DNA from: JASFQI01 sp050115555
GTDB lineage: Bacteria > Desulfobacterota > DSM-4660 > Desulfatiglandales > HGW-15
NCBI GenBank assembly: GCA_050115555.1
Contig: JASFQI010000036.1
Coordinates: 1 to 22,726, forward strand
Direction: 5' to 3'
DNA: 22,726 bases
The position numbers were made by a program, and so were the translations under genes. Positions within the stretch are counted from its first letter, which is position 1; every line of letters begins with the position of its first letter. The notes under the pieces were generated by a model, which ran no database searches, was not told where the DNA came from, and was given only the letters and a program-made list of their open reading frames with translations. Shown here piece after piece: positions 15,197 through 22,726 of the stretch.

Positions 15197-16654
15197 ATGA
15201 ACGAAGAGTGGGACGAGGACGGGCAGGAAGAGGAAGGCCAGAGCTTTGCGGAAATGCTCGAGAGCTACTCCGAATCCGCCGGTGTAGAGCTGCGGGTCGG
15301 GGACCGCATTCGGGGACGAATCATCTCCATCGGACGGGAATCCGTTTTCGTGGATGCCGGATCCAAGACGGATGGGGTCGTGGAGCGTGAGGAACTCCTG
15401 GACGAGCAAGGTGAGCTTCCTTACGCGGTCGGCGACGAGCTGGAGCTCTACGTGGTGAACCAGGGCCCGGACGAAATCCGCCTGTCCAAAGCGATCTCCG
15501 GGGCCGGTGACGTTGCCGTGCTGCGTGAGGCTTACCGGAGCGGGGTCCCCGTCGAGGGGAGAGTCAAGGCGCCCTGCAAGGGCGGGTTTCACGTGGAGGT
15601 CATGAAGCGTCGTGCATTCTGTCCCATCAGCCAGATGGACATCCGATACGTGAACGATCCCAAAGGCTACGTCGGTGAAACCTATCCCTTTCTGATCACC
15701 CGTTTCGAGGAAAACGGGCGAAACATCGTGGTCACCAGAAGGGAGCTCCTTGAGCAGGAGTATGCGGCGGCGCGCAAGGCCTTCATGGAGGACCTCTCCG
15801 AAGGGACTGAATGCGATGGTGTCGTGACCAAGCTGATGCCTTACGGTGCCTTTGTGGAGCTCGTCCCCGGCCTTGAGGGCATGATCCACCTCTCGGAGTT
15901 GAGCTGGTCGCGCATCGGCAGGCCCGAAGAGGTCATCCAGGTCGGAGACAAGGTCCGGGTTCGGGTGATCGGAATCAAGGAAGCCGAGGCCGGGAAACGA
16001 CCCCGGATCGCCCTCTCACTCAAGCAGATGCAGGGAAATCCCTGGGAACGCGTACACGAAATCTGCCACGAGGGCGACCGCGTGAACGGGAAGGTCACCC
16101 GCTGCGCGGACTTCGGTGCCTTCGTGGAGATCGCCCCCGGTGTGGAAGGCCTTGTCCACGTAAGCGAAATGAGCTATATCAAGCGGGTCTTGAGGCCTGA
16201 GGAGATCGTGCAGCCCGGGGAGGAAGTGGCCGTCCTGGTGAAACAGATCGACACGGAGCGCCACCGCATCTCACTGAGTATTCGGGATGTGGAAGGGGAC
16301 CCGTGGAGCCGTGCCGAGGAGCTGTTCCGGCCGGGGCAGGTGGTCGAGGGGACTTTAGACAAGCAGGAACGCTACGGTCTTTTCATTACGCTGGCGCCGG
16401 GGATTACCGGCCTCCTCCACCAAAGCAAGCTCGAAGACGCCCAGTTGCGTGAGACCTTTGAAAACCTCAAGCGTGGAGACACCATCCGCGTGGTCGTCGA
16501 GTCACTGGATCCCCAGGAGCGGCGCATCGCTCTCAAGCCCGAGAAGGCCGAGGGAGAGGAAGACTGGAAGGCCCACTCGAACGGGTCGAATGAAGAAGGC
16601 ATGGGGTCTTTAGGGGAACAGATCAGAAAAGCCATGGATGACAAGGAAGAATAA
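15197..16654 (+). CDS. rpsA: Five-domain S1 RNA-binding protein (ribosomal protein S1-like)
   Basis: The protein has 485 residues. A short acidic N-terminus is followed by five S1 (OB-fold) domains at about 33-100, 117-181, 204-277, 291-364 and 378-448. Domains three and four are the most canonical (YGAFVELVPGLEGMIHLSEL; FGAFVEIAPGVEGLVHVSEM), matching the repeats of S1 that bind mRNA. The C-terminal tail is acidic. Ribosomal S1 of Proteobacteria usually has six domains and about 550 residues, so this is either a shorter S1 or a paralogue. The usual S1 neighbours (cmk, ihfB) are absent. The ATG at 15197 has GGAGG eight bases upstream; the in-frame ATG at 15164 lacks this and would add 11 residues. 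The gene converges on the LUD gene. Confidence 0.9.
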   Translation: MNEEWDEDGQEEEGQSFAEMLESYSESAGVELRVGDRIRGRIISIGRESVFVDAGSKTDGVVEREELLDEQGELPYAVGDELELYVVNQGPDEIRLSKAISGAGDVAVLREAYRSGVPVEGRVKAPCKGGFHVEVMKRRAFCPISQMDIRYVNDPKGYVGETYPFLITRFEENGRNIVVTRRELLEQEYAAARKAFMEDLSEGTECDGVVTKLMPYGAFVELVPGLEGMIHLSELSWSRIGRPEEVIQVGDKVRVRVIGIKEAEAGKRPRIALSLKQMQGNPWERVHEICHEGDRVNGKVTRCADFGAFVEIAPGVEGLVHVSEMSYIKRVLRPEEIVQPGEEVAVLVKQIDTERHRISLSIRDVEGDPWSRAEELFRPGQVVEGTLDKQERYGLFITLAPGITGLLHQSKLEDAQLRETFENLKRGDTIRVVVESLDPQERRIALKPEKAEGEEDWKAHSNGSNEEGMGSLGEQIRKAMDDKEE

Positions 16655-16707
16655 AGCTCGATGCTCCAGCTTGCCTGGAGAAGGTTCGAGACGCCTTTAT
16701 CCCCCTT

Positions 16708-17361
16708 CTACAATCCCACGTCCTGATTGATGAGCACCACCTTGATCCGCCGGGCTGGAAGGCTCTTCTCGGTAATGGTCCAGGTGTTGCAGATGCGCTC
16801 GGGGCTCTTGCACGACTCGCAACGACCCGTCTCGACGCAAGGGGTCTTTTTCGCAAGTCGCATGGCGTTTGCGGGTGCCGCATAATCCCGTATGCGTCGC
16901 ATGGCCGCCTCCAGGTCGGGAACGATCTTGTTCCTCCCGACCAGAACGGTCACGAACCGCGGCCCGAAGGTGATCGCCGCTACACGATTCCCGTACATGT
17001 CCAGGTTCACCAGCTGCCCCGCCTCGGTGATCGCGTTCGTCCCTGTGATGAACAGATCCACGAGAAGAGCCTTGCGCCTTCGTTCCAGGCTCTCCGCCCT
17101 GGAGATGTTCTTGTCGAAGGTGTCCAGGACCTGAAGATCGTTCATTTCGCGCAACCGCTCATAGAGCCCGGTAGAAAGAAACGTCCCGGACCCGCCCCAC
17201 GAAACGCTCCGTGCACCCGTTCCCGGCAGGATGTTTTCGAGGACGATCTCCCTGGCCTCTTCCTGGTCTTCGGCCAGGAATACCTCGAAGTTGTTCACCT
17301 CCAGCGCTTTTCGAATGCTTTTCAGACGAACGCCCCAGTACCCTCGAATGGTCTTTTCCAT
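16708..17361 (-). CDS. LUD-domain protein (DUF162, LutC-related lactate utilization family)
   Basis: The protein has 217 residues. It has SWGGSGT (54-60) and the family segment TGTNAITEAGQLVNLDMYGN (106-125), followed by ITFGPRFVTVLVG. A cysteine set C175, C181, C184 and C191 (C-x5-C-x2-C-x6-C) near the C-terminus could bind a metal or Fe-S cluster. LutC-type proteins act with LutA and LutB in L-lactate oxidation, but neither is nearby, and stand-alone members of this group have no assigned reaction known to me. The ATG at 17361 follows GGAGGGAGG directly; the longer frame to 17448 adds 29 unconserved residues. It lies 91 bases after mgtE on the same strand. Confidence 0.88.
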   Translation of the reverse strand: MEKTIRGYWGVRLKSIRKALEVNNFEVFLAEDQEEAREIVLENILPGTGARSVSWGGSGTFLSTGLYERLREMNDLQVLDTFDKNISRAESLERRRKALLVDLFITGTNAITEAGQLVNLDMYGNRVAAITFGPRFVTVLVGRNKIVPDLEAAMRRIRDYAAPANAMRLAKKTPCVETGRCESCKSPERICNTWTITEKSLPARRIKVVLINQDVGL

Positions 17362-17452
17362 GCCTCCCTCCGTTGCGCCGTATTCACGTTCAGAGGCCCT
17401 CTCACAACCCGAGCCCTGCAGCCCTCCTCCCGGCCGACCTCGGCCCATTGCC

Positions 17453-18817
17453 TTACCCAGTGACCTGGAGATAGACGGTGACCAGACCGAGATAGATCAC
17501 CAGGCTCAGGAGGTCGTTGGAGGTGGTGACGAACGGTCCCGTGGCCAGTGCCGGGTCCACCCGCATCCGTTTCAGAGCGATCGGGATCGCCGCCCCGATG
17601 AACCCCGAGATCACGATGATCAGGACCAACGCCAGGGCCACGATCCCTCCCAGCGTGAAGTTCGAGAGCCAGGCGCCCACGATGAGACCCAGCAGTATGC
17701 CGCAGATGATTCCGTTGAAAAAGGCCACCTTCATCTCCAGCCAGAGGCGCTTTCCAATGTTCACCATGCGGATGTCGCCCGTTGCAAGGCCTCGCACGGC
17801 CACCGTGGACGCCTGCGTCCCCGTATTGCCGCCCATAGCCATGATCACGGGGAAAAAAAAGGAAAGGGCCAGGACCTCCTCCAGGGAAGCCTCGAACTGG
17901 TTGATCACCAGCGCGGCCAGGATGCCGCCCAGGAGTCCGGCCACGAGCCACGGCAGACGGGAACGGGAAATGCGCACCGTGGACTCGTCGGCGATTTCCG
18001 CGCTGATCACACCGGCCATACGGGCGATGTCCTCGTCCACCTCGTCCTCGATGACGTCGATGATGTCGTCATGCGTGATGCGCCCCACGAGCCGGTTGCT
18101 GTCATCCACGACAGGGATGCTGACGAGGTCGTACTTCTTGAAAAGCTGGGCCACCTCCTCCTGGTCGCGGTCCACATGAACGAAGATGACCTCCTCGTTC
18201 ATGATCTCGGCCACCCGTGCCGTGGGTTGGGCCAGAACGAGATCCTTCAGGGAAACCACGCCGGCCAGACGGCCTACTTCGTCCACCACGAACACGTAGT
18301 AGACATCCTCCACTTCCTCGCGCTTTTCGCGGAGCGTATCAATGGTCTCTTGAACCGTGGCGCTGGCGAGCACCGCCACGAACTCGAGCGCCATGATTCC
18401 GCCGGCCGTGTCCTCGGGATAGGGAAGCAGCTTTTCGAGCTCCCTGGAGACGTCGTCCTGGAGGCTGCCAATGATCTCGCGGGCCCGTTCCAGAGGGAGA
18501 TCGCCCACCAGGTCGGCGGCATCGTCCGAGTCCAGCTCTTGGACGATCTCGGAGATGGCCTCGTTGTCCAGATCGCTCAGGATGCGCTCCTGAAAAGGGG
18601 CCTCGATCTCAACAAGGACCTCGCCCGCCCCGTCCGGCTCCAGAAGATCGAAAACAAAAAAACGCTCTTCCGGATCGAGCAACTCGATCAGGTCGGCCAC
18701 GTCGGCAGGGCGCAGTTCGTCGATGCGCTCGGCCAGAGTTATCCTGTCCCGCTCGGCAATGAGCCGCTTGACCTCGTCGACGATTTCTTCCGTGAGGATG
18801 TACTCCGTGGAACCCAT
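17453..18817 (-). CDS. mgtE: Magnesium transporter MgtE
   Basis: The protein has 454 residues, typical of MgtE. The cytoplasmic N domain (about 25-135) is helical, with repeats such as LRPADVADLIELLDPEE. A CBS pair spans about 140-260 (VVDEVGRLAGVVSLKDL; VVDDSNRLVGRITHDD). A linker helix leads to five membrane segments (about 288-452). The pore signature FPVIMAMGGNTGTQAS (322-337) and DPALATGPFVTTSND (421-435) are intact, including the aspartate that lines the Mg2+ pore. MgtE is a Mg2+-gated inner-membrane channel. The ATG at 18817 has GGAG four bases upstream. The 66-base gap to the preceding DHH gene is too short for a magnesium riboswitch. Confidence 0.97.
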   Translation of the reverse strand: MGSTEYILTEEIVDEVKRLIAERDRITLAERIDELRPADVADLIELLDPEERFFVFDLLEPDGAGEVLVEIEAPFQERILSDLDNEAISEIVQELDSDDAADLVGDLPLERAREIIGSLQDDVSRELEKLLPYPEDTAGGIMALEFVAVLASATVQETIDTLREKREEVEDVYYVFVVDEVGRLAGVVSLKDLVLAQPTARVAEIMNEEVIFVHVDRDQEEVAQLFKKYDLVSIPVVDDSNRLVGRITHDDIIDVIEDEVDEDIARMAGVISAEIADESTVRISRSRLPWLVAGLLGGILAALVINQFEASLEEVLALSFFFPVIMAMGGNTGTQASTVAVRGLATGDIRMVNIGKRLWLEMKVAFFNGIICGILLGLIVGAWLSNFTLGGIVALALVLIIVISGFIGAAIPIALKRMRVDPALATGPFVTTSNDLLSLVIYLGLVTVYLQVTG

Positions 18818-18883
18818 GGGTCTCCGTTTCTTTCCGCCCGCGCAATGGGCACATAACGGAAAAGTGCCGCTCCTGCTTTCGCT

Positions 18884-19876
18884 CTATATGGTCTGAATCC
18901 GATCCCGAACGAATTGCCGAACGTCCTCGTCCTTATCAACCGGGATCCCCAGTGACTGAAGAGGGACCTCCGCCCGCGCCGCGCTTTTGTGCCCCCCTGC
19001 GCTTCCCCACTCCTGGAAAAGCTTCTGTGCGACCTTTCCTGCATCCCTTTTGAATCCTGCATTTCGGAAGATCACAATGAGCTTCTGTCCGTACACACCG
19101 GAAACAATGGACCAGCTCGCTTCAGCCACCTTCAGAAAAAAATCCGCGATGATCACCAGGAAGTCCGGGTCGGGCACCTTTCCCATGTGCACGAATGCCC
19201 GGTTTCGAATCAGCTCGAAATGGTCCAGGGCGTCACGAAAACCGGCCAAGGTCTTCTTGGTCATCTCCGAGGACTCGATCTTCTTGATGATCGGGATGTT
19301 CACAAAGGGGTAGAGGTACCGAAAGGCATTGATGTCATTTGACGTGGTGGGCCGTGCAAAGTTCTCCGTGTCCGTTTTGATCCCATAAAACAGGGCCGTG
19401 GCCAGTCGTGGGGAGGGTTTGATCTTCAGAGCCCGCAAGTATTCGATCAGGAGTGTGGCCGTGGCTCCATACTCCTCCTTGACATCCAAGAATTCCGCCC
19501 GGGACAGTGGGCCGACCTCGTGGTGGTCGATAATGATGTCGAAGCGGTGTTTCTCGAAGCTCGAATCGTGGTGTGGTTGGGAGTCGACAATGGCCCAGCG
19601 GTTGTATTTCGAGGCATCCAGTTTCCGGATGTACTGGAGATTCACCTTCAGGAGCTTGACCATGGCAAGGTTGTCTGCACGTTTGATTGCGTTGATGCGA
19701 TAGATGCCGATCTTCTTGACCCTCCTCCAGAAGATGCGCTTGAGGGCAAGAGCGCTTGCGATGGCGTCCGGATCCGCATTGATGAGAACGGCCAGCGTAT
19801 CCTCCGGGTTCAGGATCGAGAGAAGTTTCTTGGCCTTCTCGGTCGCAGAGACGGACTTGGGAAACGGATGGTCCAT
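18884..19876 (-). CDS. DHH/DHHA1 family phosphoesterase (NrnA-like)
   Basis: The protein has 330 residues. The DHH domain has motif I NADPDAIAS (33-41), motif II VDSQPHHD (97-104), motif III IIDHHE (115-120) and motif IV IKTDT (166-170), which together hold two metal ions. The DHHA1 domain ends in GSAGGHKSA (291-299), the substrate-binding glycine-histidine motif. Relatives degrade short RNA oligonucleotides, pAp or cyclic dinucleotides; which applies here cannot be told. Motif I has Asn33 where many bacterial members have His. The ATG at 19876 has GGAGGG eight bases upstream; the longer frame to 20002 adds 42 unconserved residues. It is followed by mgtE after 66 bases and could share its transcript. 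Confidence 0.9.
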   Translation of the reverse strand: MDHPFPKSVSATEKAKKLLSILNPEDTLAVLINADPDAIASALALKRIFWRRVKKIGIYRINAIKRADNLAMVKLLKVNLQYIRKLDASKYNRWAIVDSQPHHDSSFEKHRFDIIIDHHEVGPLSRAEFLDVKEEYGATATLLIEYLRALKIKPSPRLATALFYGIKTDTENFARPTTSNDINAFRYLYPFVNIPIIKKIESSEMTKKTLAGFRDALDHFELIRNRAFVHMGKVPDPDFLVIIADFFLKVAEASWSIVSGVYGQKLIVIFRNAGFKRDAGKVAQKLFQEWGSAGGHKSAARAEVPLQSLGIPVDKDEDVRQFVRDRIQTI

Positions 19877-20086
19877 GGGGAACGCCCTCCAGCCGACACA
19901 ATGCTTCCGGAAATGGAAACTCCCGAGTGCCTGGAATCCTCGCTTTCGAAAAGGTCCGCTCAAACTCTGGAGTGCGGAAGGCCCCTGGAATGGAGAGGGC
20001 AAACCGCTTGGGCCCGGGCATTTTCGAAACCACTAAAATGCATTCATGGATGGAAAGGGGATAAACCGCAACAGTCACAAGTTTTT

Positions 20087-20115
20087 CTTTTATCGAATGA
20101 GTAAAGAAACATCAA
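20087..20115 (-). promoter_or_regulatory. Weak candidate promoter of the DHH gene
   Basis: On the reverse strand TTGATG (20110-20115) and TAAAAG (20087-20092) are spaced by 17 bases, four matches each. The leader to the ATG at 19876 would be about 205 bases. The rest of the 282-base spacer shows no other clear signal. Confidence 0.27.
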
Positions 20116-20158
20116 CGACAAACCTTTTCAGTCGTAAAGCGGCCCTCTTCACTGGATG

Positions 20159-20953
20159 TCACCAAGGCAGAGCCCCCTCCAGGAAGGCGAGGGCCTCCCA
20201 GAGCGCCTCCTCATGGTGCGGCTCGAGCGTGATCACAGGGGGTTCATTCAGCAAGGGAGGAAGCGTTTTAAAAAGCAGCCCGAAATCCACGCTCCCCTTG
20301 CCCGGGGCCAGGTGATCGTCCCACTCGCCTCGGTTGTCGTGGAGGTGCAACTCCCCGATATCCTTCCCGACCCCTTGAATCCACGATTCCAACGGGGCTT
20401 GGCCGAACGCGGCCTGATGCCCGGTGTCCAGGCAGACACGTGCACCGGTCTCCCGAAGCGGGTCATAGATTTCAAGAAATTCTTCCGGAGACCGCTCGTA
20501 CACGTTTTCGAGCATCATACGGGATCCTTGGTCCCGGACCGCTTTCGCAAACCAGATCCACATGTCCAGGCTCTTCTCCAACCAGATGTCCTTCAATTCG
20601 AGGTACCGCCGATGATCCCACCCCGAGTGGCAAACCACGGTCTTGGGTTGAAGTACAGGCAGAAGGTACAGGATCTGCTCGAAGCGTTTCCGGGTGAGTC
20701 TTCGCACGGCCGAGTCCAGAGAGCCGGGCGAGAGGTCCAGAAAGGGCGCATGGCAGGTAATGGTGAGTCCCTGCTCGCGCAGCTTCCCGACCACCTCCTC
20801 GACCTCGCTCCGCGTGACTCGATCCAGGGTGTCCCCGTCGAACCCGATCTCCGGATTCAGCCTGTGGGTCAGAAAGGAGTCCAGATAGGTCTCCACCAGC
20901 ATACGGAAGGGCGCATTCACCTGGACACGCTCAGCAACACGGCTCTCACTCAT
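20159..20953 (-). CDS. TIM-barrel sugar phosphate isomerase/epimerase-like protein
   Basis: The protein has 264 residues and belongs to the xylose isomerase-like/AP endonuclease 2 superfamily. Candidate metal-binding positions in barrel order are H68 (TCHAPF), H109 (VVCHSGW), E149 (MMLENV), D176 and H179 (CLDTGH), H203/H205 (ELHLHDN) and E244 (ITLEPH). The HLHDN...HLAPGKGSVDF segment (203-224) is typical of these enzymes. The substrate is unknown; sugar isomerase, epimerase or endonuclease activity all occur in the family. The ATG at 20953 has AGGGGAG five bases upstream; the longer frame to 21223 is unconserved. It is divergent from the 114-residue membrane protein gene. Confidence 0.85.
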   Translation of the reverse strand: MSESRVAERVQVNAPFRMLVETYLDSFLTHRLNPEIGFDGDTLDRVTRSEVEEVVGKLREQGLTITCHAPFLDLSPGSLDSAVRRLTRKRFEQILYLLPVLQPKTVVCHSGWDHRRYLELKDIWLEKSLDMWIWFAKAVRDQGSRMMLENVYERSPEEFLEIYDPLRETGARVCLDTGHQAAFGQAPLESWIQGVGKDIGELHLHDNRGEWDDHLAPGKGSVDFGLLFKTLPPLLNEPPVITLEPHHEEALWEALAFLEGALPW

Positions 20954-21088
20954 GATTCTCCCCTGTGTCCTCAAACGGGCCCTTCCTGCGGATGTTGCAG
21001 GCCGTGCCCATGCATTCCCTTGTTGCAGCCATGGCGTCCCCACCGGCTTCCTTCTCCGGGATATCAAGAGACAGGCCATGGGTAGTCT

Positions 21089-21117
21089 TTGACAATCCCC
21101 GCCCCTTTCGTTATAAG
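21089..21117 (+). promoter_or_regulatory. Near-consensus sigma70 promoter
   Basis: TTGACA (21089-21094), a 17-base spacer and TATAAG (21112-21117) match the housekeeping consensus at 11 of 12 positions. It faces the two small genes at 21222-21895. The leader of about 98 bases contains a hairpin with 7-base arms, GCGTCCG (21140-21146) and CGGACGC (21158-21164), around an 11-base loop. Confidence 0.75.
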
Positions 21118-21221
21118 GCCCATAGGGAACCTGGACCTCGCGTCCGGAGGACCGAAACGGACGCTTACAGAGCGCACAAAAGAATCGCGGGGAACACGCA
21201 CCGCACTCTCGGAGCCCTTTC

Positions 21222-21566
21222 ATGAAAAAATCCGCCAGCGCCCCGCTTTGCTCTGCATTCGTTATTCCCGGTCTCGGTCAGATCATCAACCAGGACATCG
21301 GAAAGGGCCTGGGACTCCTGGCCTCCGTCTTTATCCTCCTTATCCTGGGGGTCGTCAAGATCGTCCTCATTCTGAATGCGGCACTCGAGACCCCTGCGGG
21401 CACGGAATCCCCGGCCGGCGCATTCATCGATCGCTTCCTCGCCTCGGACTTCACCCTGCTCTGGGGGATTGTGGCGGCGTTCTTTCTTGTCTGGATCTAC
21501 TCGGTGATCGATGCCTTCTTTCGTGGGAGACAACGCGACAGAGAGGACGGGGAGGAAAGCCCATGA
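21222..21566 (+). CDS. Small membrane protein of unknown function
   Basis: The protein has 114 residues. After a short charged start it has a PGLGQIINQDIGKGLGLL segment (16-33), reminiscent of the turn in TM2-type and related small membrane proteins. Hydrophobic stretches follow at about 28-51 and 76-100, the second ending in WIYSVIDAFFRGR. A short charged tail closes it. The ATG at 21222 has GGAG seven bases upstream and a strong promoter 105 bases away. Its stop overlaps the start of the next gene (ATGA, 21563-21566), so the two are probably translated together. No function can be assigned. Confidence 0.78.
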   Translation: MKKSASAPLCSAFVIPGLGQIINQDIGKGLGLLASVFILLILGVVKIVLILNAALETPAGTESPAGAFIDRFLASDFTLLWGIVAAFFLVWIYSVIDAFFRGRQRDREDGEESP

Positions 21567-21895
21567 TCTCTTACCTGATCGACGAAGTCCCGCGCACCGA
21601 CCTTCAAAAGCTCAGGGCACACCTGAAGGATACGGCCATGCCTTCAAGCATGGAGGGCCTTTTCTGGGTGCCCCTCCCGGAAGACATCCTCAGCGAAAAG
21701 CAGTATGATCACGAGGACTGCAAACCGCATGTTTTCGCCGTCGAGCTTGGAGACGACTGGATCAAGATGGAGTTTTTCGTGCGCAACCTCGCGAACATGC
21801 GATGCACCTGTTCAGATTATGCTACCCGCCAACAACGCGATTTCATTATTCGCTTCGCCCACACCCTGATTCGCGACCTGGGTATCCGGACCTGA
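21563..21895 (+). CDS. 110-residue protein of unknown function, coupled to the small membrane protein
   Basis: The ATG overlaps the previous stop by ATGA and has GGAGG seven bases upstream. The protein looks soluble: no signal peptide or membrane segment. Visible features are an acidic middle (PLPEDILSEKQYDHEDCKPH) and a conserved-looking C-terminal part with RCTCSDYATRQQRDFIIRF, where a CxC pair is followed by a helix-like charged stretch. I do not recognise the family. The same frame is open upstream to 21089, but that part overlaps the membrane protein gene in another frame and has no ribosome site, so the start at 21563 is preferred. Confidence 0.78.
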   Translation: MISYLIDEVPRTDLQKLRAHLKDTAMPSSMEGLFWVPLPEDILSEKQYDHEDCKPHVFAVELGDDWIKMEFFVRNLANMRCTCSDYATRQQRDFIIRFAHTLIRDLGIRT

Positions 21896-21982
21896 TCGCA
21901 GGGCCCCTGTTCGCCCTGCCCGTGGCTGCACCCTTCGCAGGTTCCGGTGCGCTTCGTTCGCCTGCGAGGTTGTCCCCGGTCG

Positions 21983-22003
21983 GGCTGGAGGACCAGCCGT
22001 TTT
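21983..22003 (+). terminator. Likely intrinsic terminator of the two small genes
   Basis: GGCTGG (21983-21988) and CCAGCC (21993-21998) form a 6-base stem with an AGGA loop, followed by G and four T residues. It lies 88 bases past the stop of the 110-residue gene and just before the ileS promoter. Confidence 0.5.
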
Positions 22004-22011
22004 CTATGAAA

Positions 22012-22040
22012 TTGACTTGAGAGCGCGGATCTGCTAGACG
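22012..22040 (+). promoter_or_regulatory. Candidate promoter of ileS
   Basis: TTGACT (22012-22017, five matches) is followed after 17 bases by TAGACG (22035-22040, three matches). It would give a leader of roughly 28 bases to the ATG at 22075. No T-box or other leader structure is seen. Confidence 0.38.
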
Positions 22041-22074
22041 AAAAGGTTTGATTCCACCATTGGAGGCACGATTC

Positions 22075-22726
22075 ATGGATTACAAGAGCTCGCTCAATTT
22101 GCCCAAAACGCCCTTTCCCATGAGGGCGAACCTTGTCAAGCGGGAACCCGAGATGATCGAGAAGTGGGACCGGGAAGACCTTTACTCAACGATTCGGGAG
22201 TCCTCAAAGGGGCGCAAACCCTTCATGCTTCACGATGGACCGCCTTATGCCAACGGTCACATTCATATGGGAACGGCCTTCAATAAGGTCCTCAAGGACA
22301 TTATCATCAAGTGCAGGCAAATGGCGGGATTCGACGCACCCTACGTCCCGGGATGGGACTGCCACGGCCTGCCCATCGAGCACAAGGTGGATACGGAGCT
22401 CGGCCCGAAAAAGGCGGAGATGACCCAGGTGGAAGTCCGCCGTTTCTGCCGTGAGTACGCCGAGCGGTTCATCGACATCCAGAGGAACGAGTTCAAGCGC
22501 CTCGGCGTCATGGGGGAGTGGGAAAACCCCTACCTCACCATGAACTACAGGTATGAGGCTACGATTGTGCGTGAGTTCGGGAAGTTTGCCCTGAACGGCG
22601 GGCTGGTCCGCAGCAAAAAGCCGATCTACTGGTGCACCTCCTGTCAGACGGCCCTGGCCGAAGCCGAGGTCGAGTACGAGTCTCACACCTCCCCTTCCAT
22701 CTTTGTGAAGTTTCCGGCGATCTCCG
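22075..22726 (+). CDS. ileS: Isoleucyl-tRNA synthetase (partial, 3' end outside window)
   Basis: The first 217 codons are present. The class I signature is GHIHMG (61-66) within a typical GPPYANGHIHMGTAFNKVLK block. PGWDCHGLPIE (92-102) follows, and the CP1 editing region begins near WCTSCQTALAEAEVEY (186-201). These segments separate IleRS from ValRS and LeuRS. The enzyme attaches isoleucine to tRNA-Ile in the cytoplasm. The ATG at 22075 has GGAGG eight bases upstream. A full IleRS has about 930 residues, so roughly three quarters lies beyond the window. Confidence 0.98.
   Translation, partial: MDYKSSLNLPKTPFPMRANLVKREPEMIEKWDREDLYSTIRESSKGRKPFMLHDGPPYANGHIHMGTAFNKVLKDIIIKCRQMAGFDAPYVPGWDCHGLPIEHKVDTELGPKKAEMTQVEVRRFCREYAERFIDIQRNEFKRLGVMGEWENPYLTMNYRYEATIVREFGKFALNGGLVRSKKPIYWCTSCQTALAEAEVEYESHTSPSIFVKFPAIS

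Noticed and set aside
16664..16680. CTCCAG-CTTGC-CTGGAG hairpin between the convergent S1 and LUD genes
   Set aside because: No T-run follows on either strand, so a terminator call is not supported.
17231..18856. 541-codon plus-strand open frame
   Set aside because: It lies antisense to mgtE, whose protein is fully recognisable. The antisense product is rich in H, D, E and R with no domain, as expected from G+C-rich codon bias.
18818..18883. Magnesium-responsive riboswitch before mgtE
   Set aside because: The 66-base gap is too short for an M-box and shows no such structure.
21089..21895. 268-codon plus-strand frame containing the 110-residue gene
   Set aside because: Its first half overlaps the membrane protein gene in another frame, starts at the promoter -35 and has no ribosome site.
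21898..21919. GCAGGG / CCCTGC inverted repeat after the 110-residue gene
   Set aside because: Ten-base loop and no T-run; the hairpin at 21983-22003 is the better terminator.
1..22726. CRISPR arrays, tRNA or rRNA genes, insertion sequences, prophage genes
   Set aside because: No regularly spaced direct repeats, cloverleaf-like sequence, transposase or phage-like protein was found by reading.

Overview
The window looks like a chromosomal segment of an anaerobic, G+C-rich bacterium, most likely a sulfate-reducing or syntrophic member of the Desulfobacterota (former Deltaproteobacteria). This is inferred from gene content: double-length HdrA flavoproteins, an MvhD subunit, an HdrBC-type CCG protein, a ferredoxin-type 2-oxoacid oxidoreductase and a LUD-domain protein. 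No 16S rRNA or other phylogenetic marker was available apart from a partial ileS. No tRNA, rRNA, CRISPR array, insertion sequence or phage gene was seen.

Positions 1-13587 (minus strand, read right to left) hold one metabolic block. It opens at a good sigma70-type promoter (13560-13587). Next comes a four-gene 2-oxoacid:acceptor oxidoreductase: the gamma subunit, a GltD-like FAD/NAD(P)H protein fused to a PorD-like two-cluster ferredoxin, the alpha subunit and the TPP-binding beta subunit. These genes overlap or nearly abut. A 512-base gap with a second good promoter and two hairpins leads into an electron-transfer module: an HdrBC-like protein (two ferredoxin clusters plus one intact CCG domain), two successive HdrA-like proteins of about 1,000 residues, and an MvhD-ferredoxin protein cut by the window edge. 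Between the two hdrA genes lies a 44-codon open frame that resembles the C-terminal end of MvhD, probably the scar of a lost mvhD. The block could couple 2-oxoacid oxidation and NAD(P)H to flavin-based electron bifurcation or confurcation. The partner enzyme is probably encoded to the left of the window, and the 2-oxoacid cannot be read from the sequence.

Positions 13608-16654 hold a tRNA-queuosine mannosyltransferase-like glycosyltransferase (minus strand) and a divergent five-domain S1 RNA-binding protein (plus strand). They are separated by a 449-base spacer with degenerate short tandem repeats. Positions 16708-20953 (minus strand) hold a LUD-domain protein, a magnesium transporter MgtE, a DHH phosphoesterase and a TIM-barrel sugar isomerase/epimerase-like protein. 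Positions 21089-22726 (plus strand) hold a near-consensus promoter, a coupled pair of small genes of unknown function (a membrane protein and a 110-residue protein), a likely intrinsic terminator, and the start of isoleucyl-tRNA synthetase.
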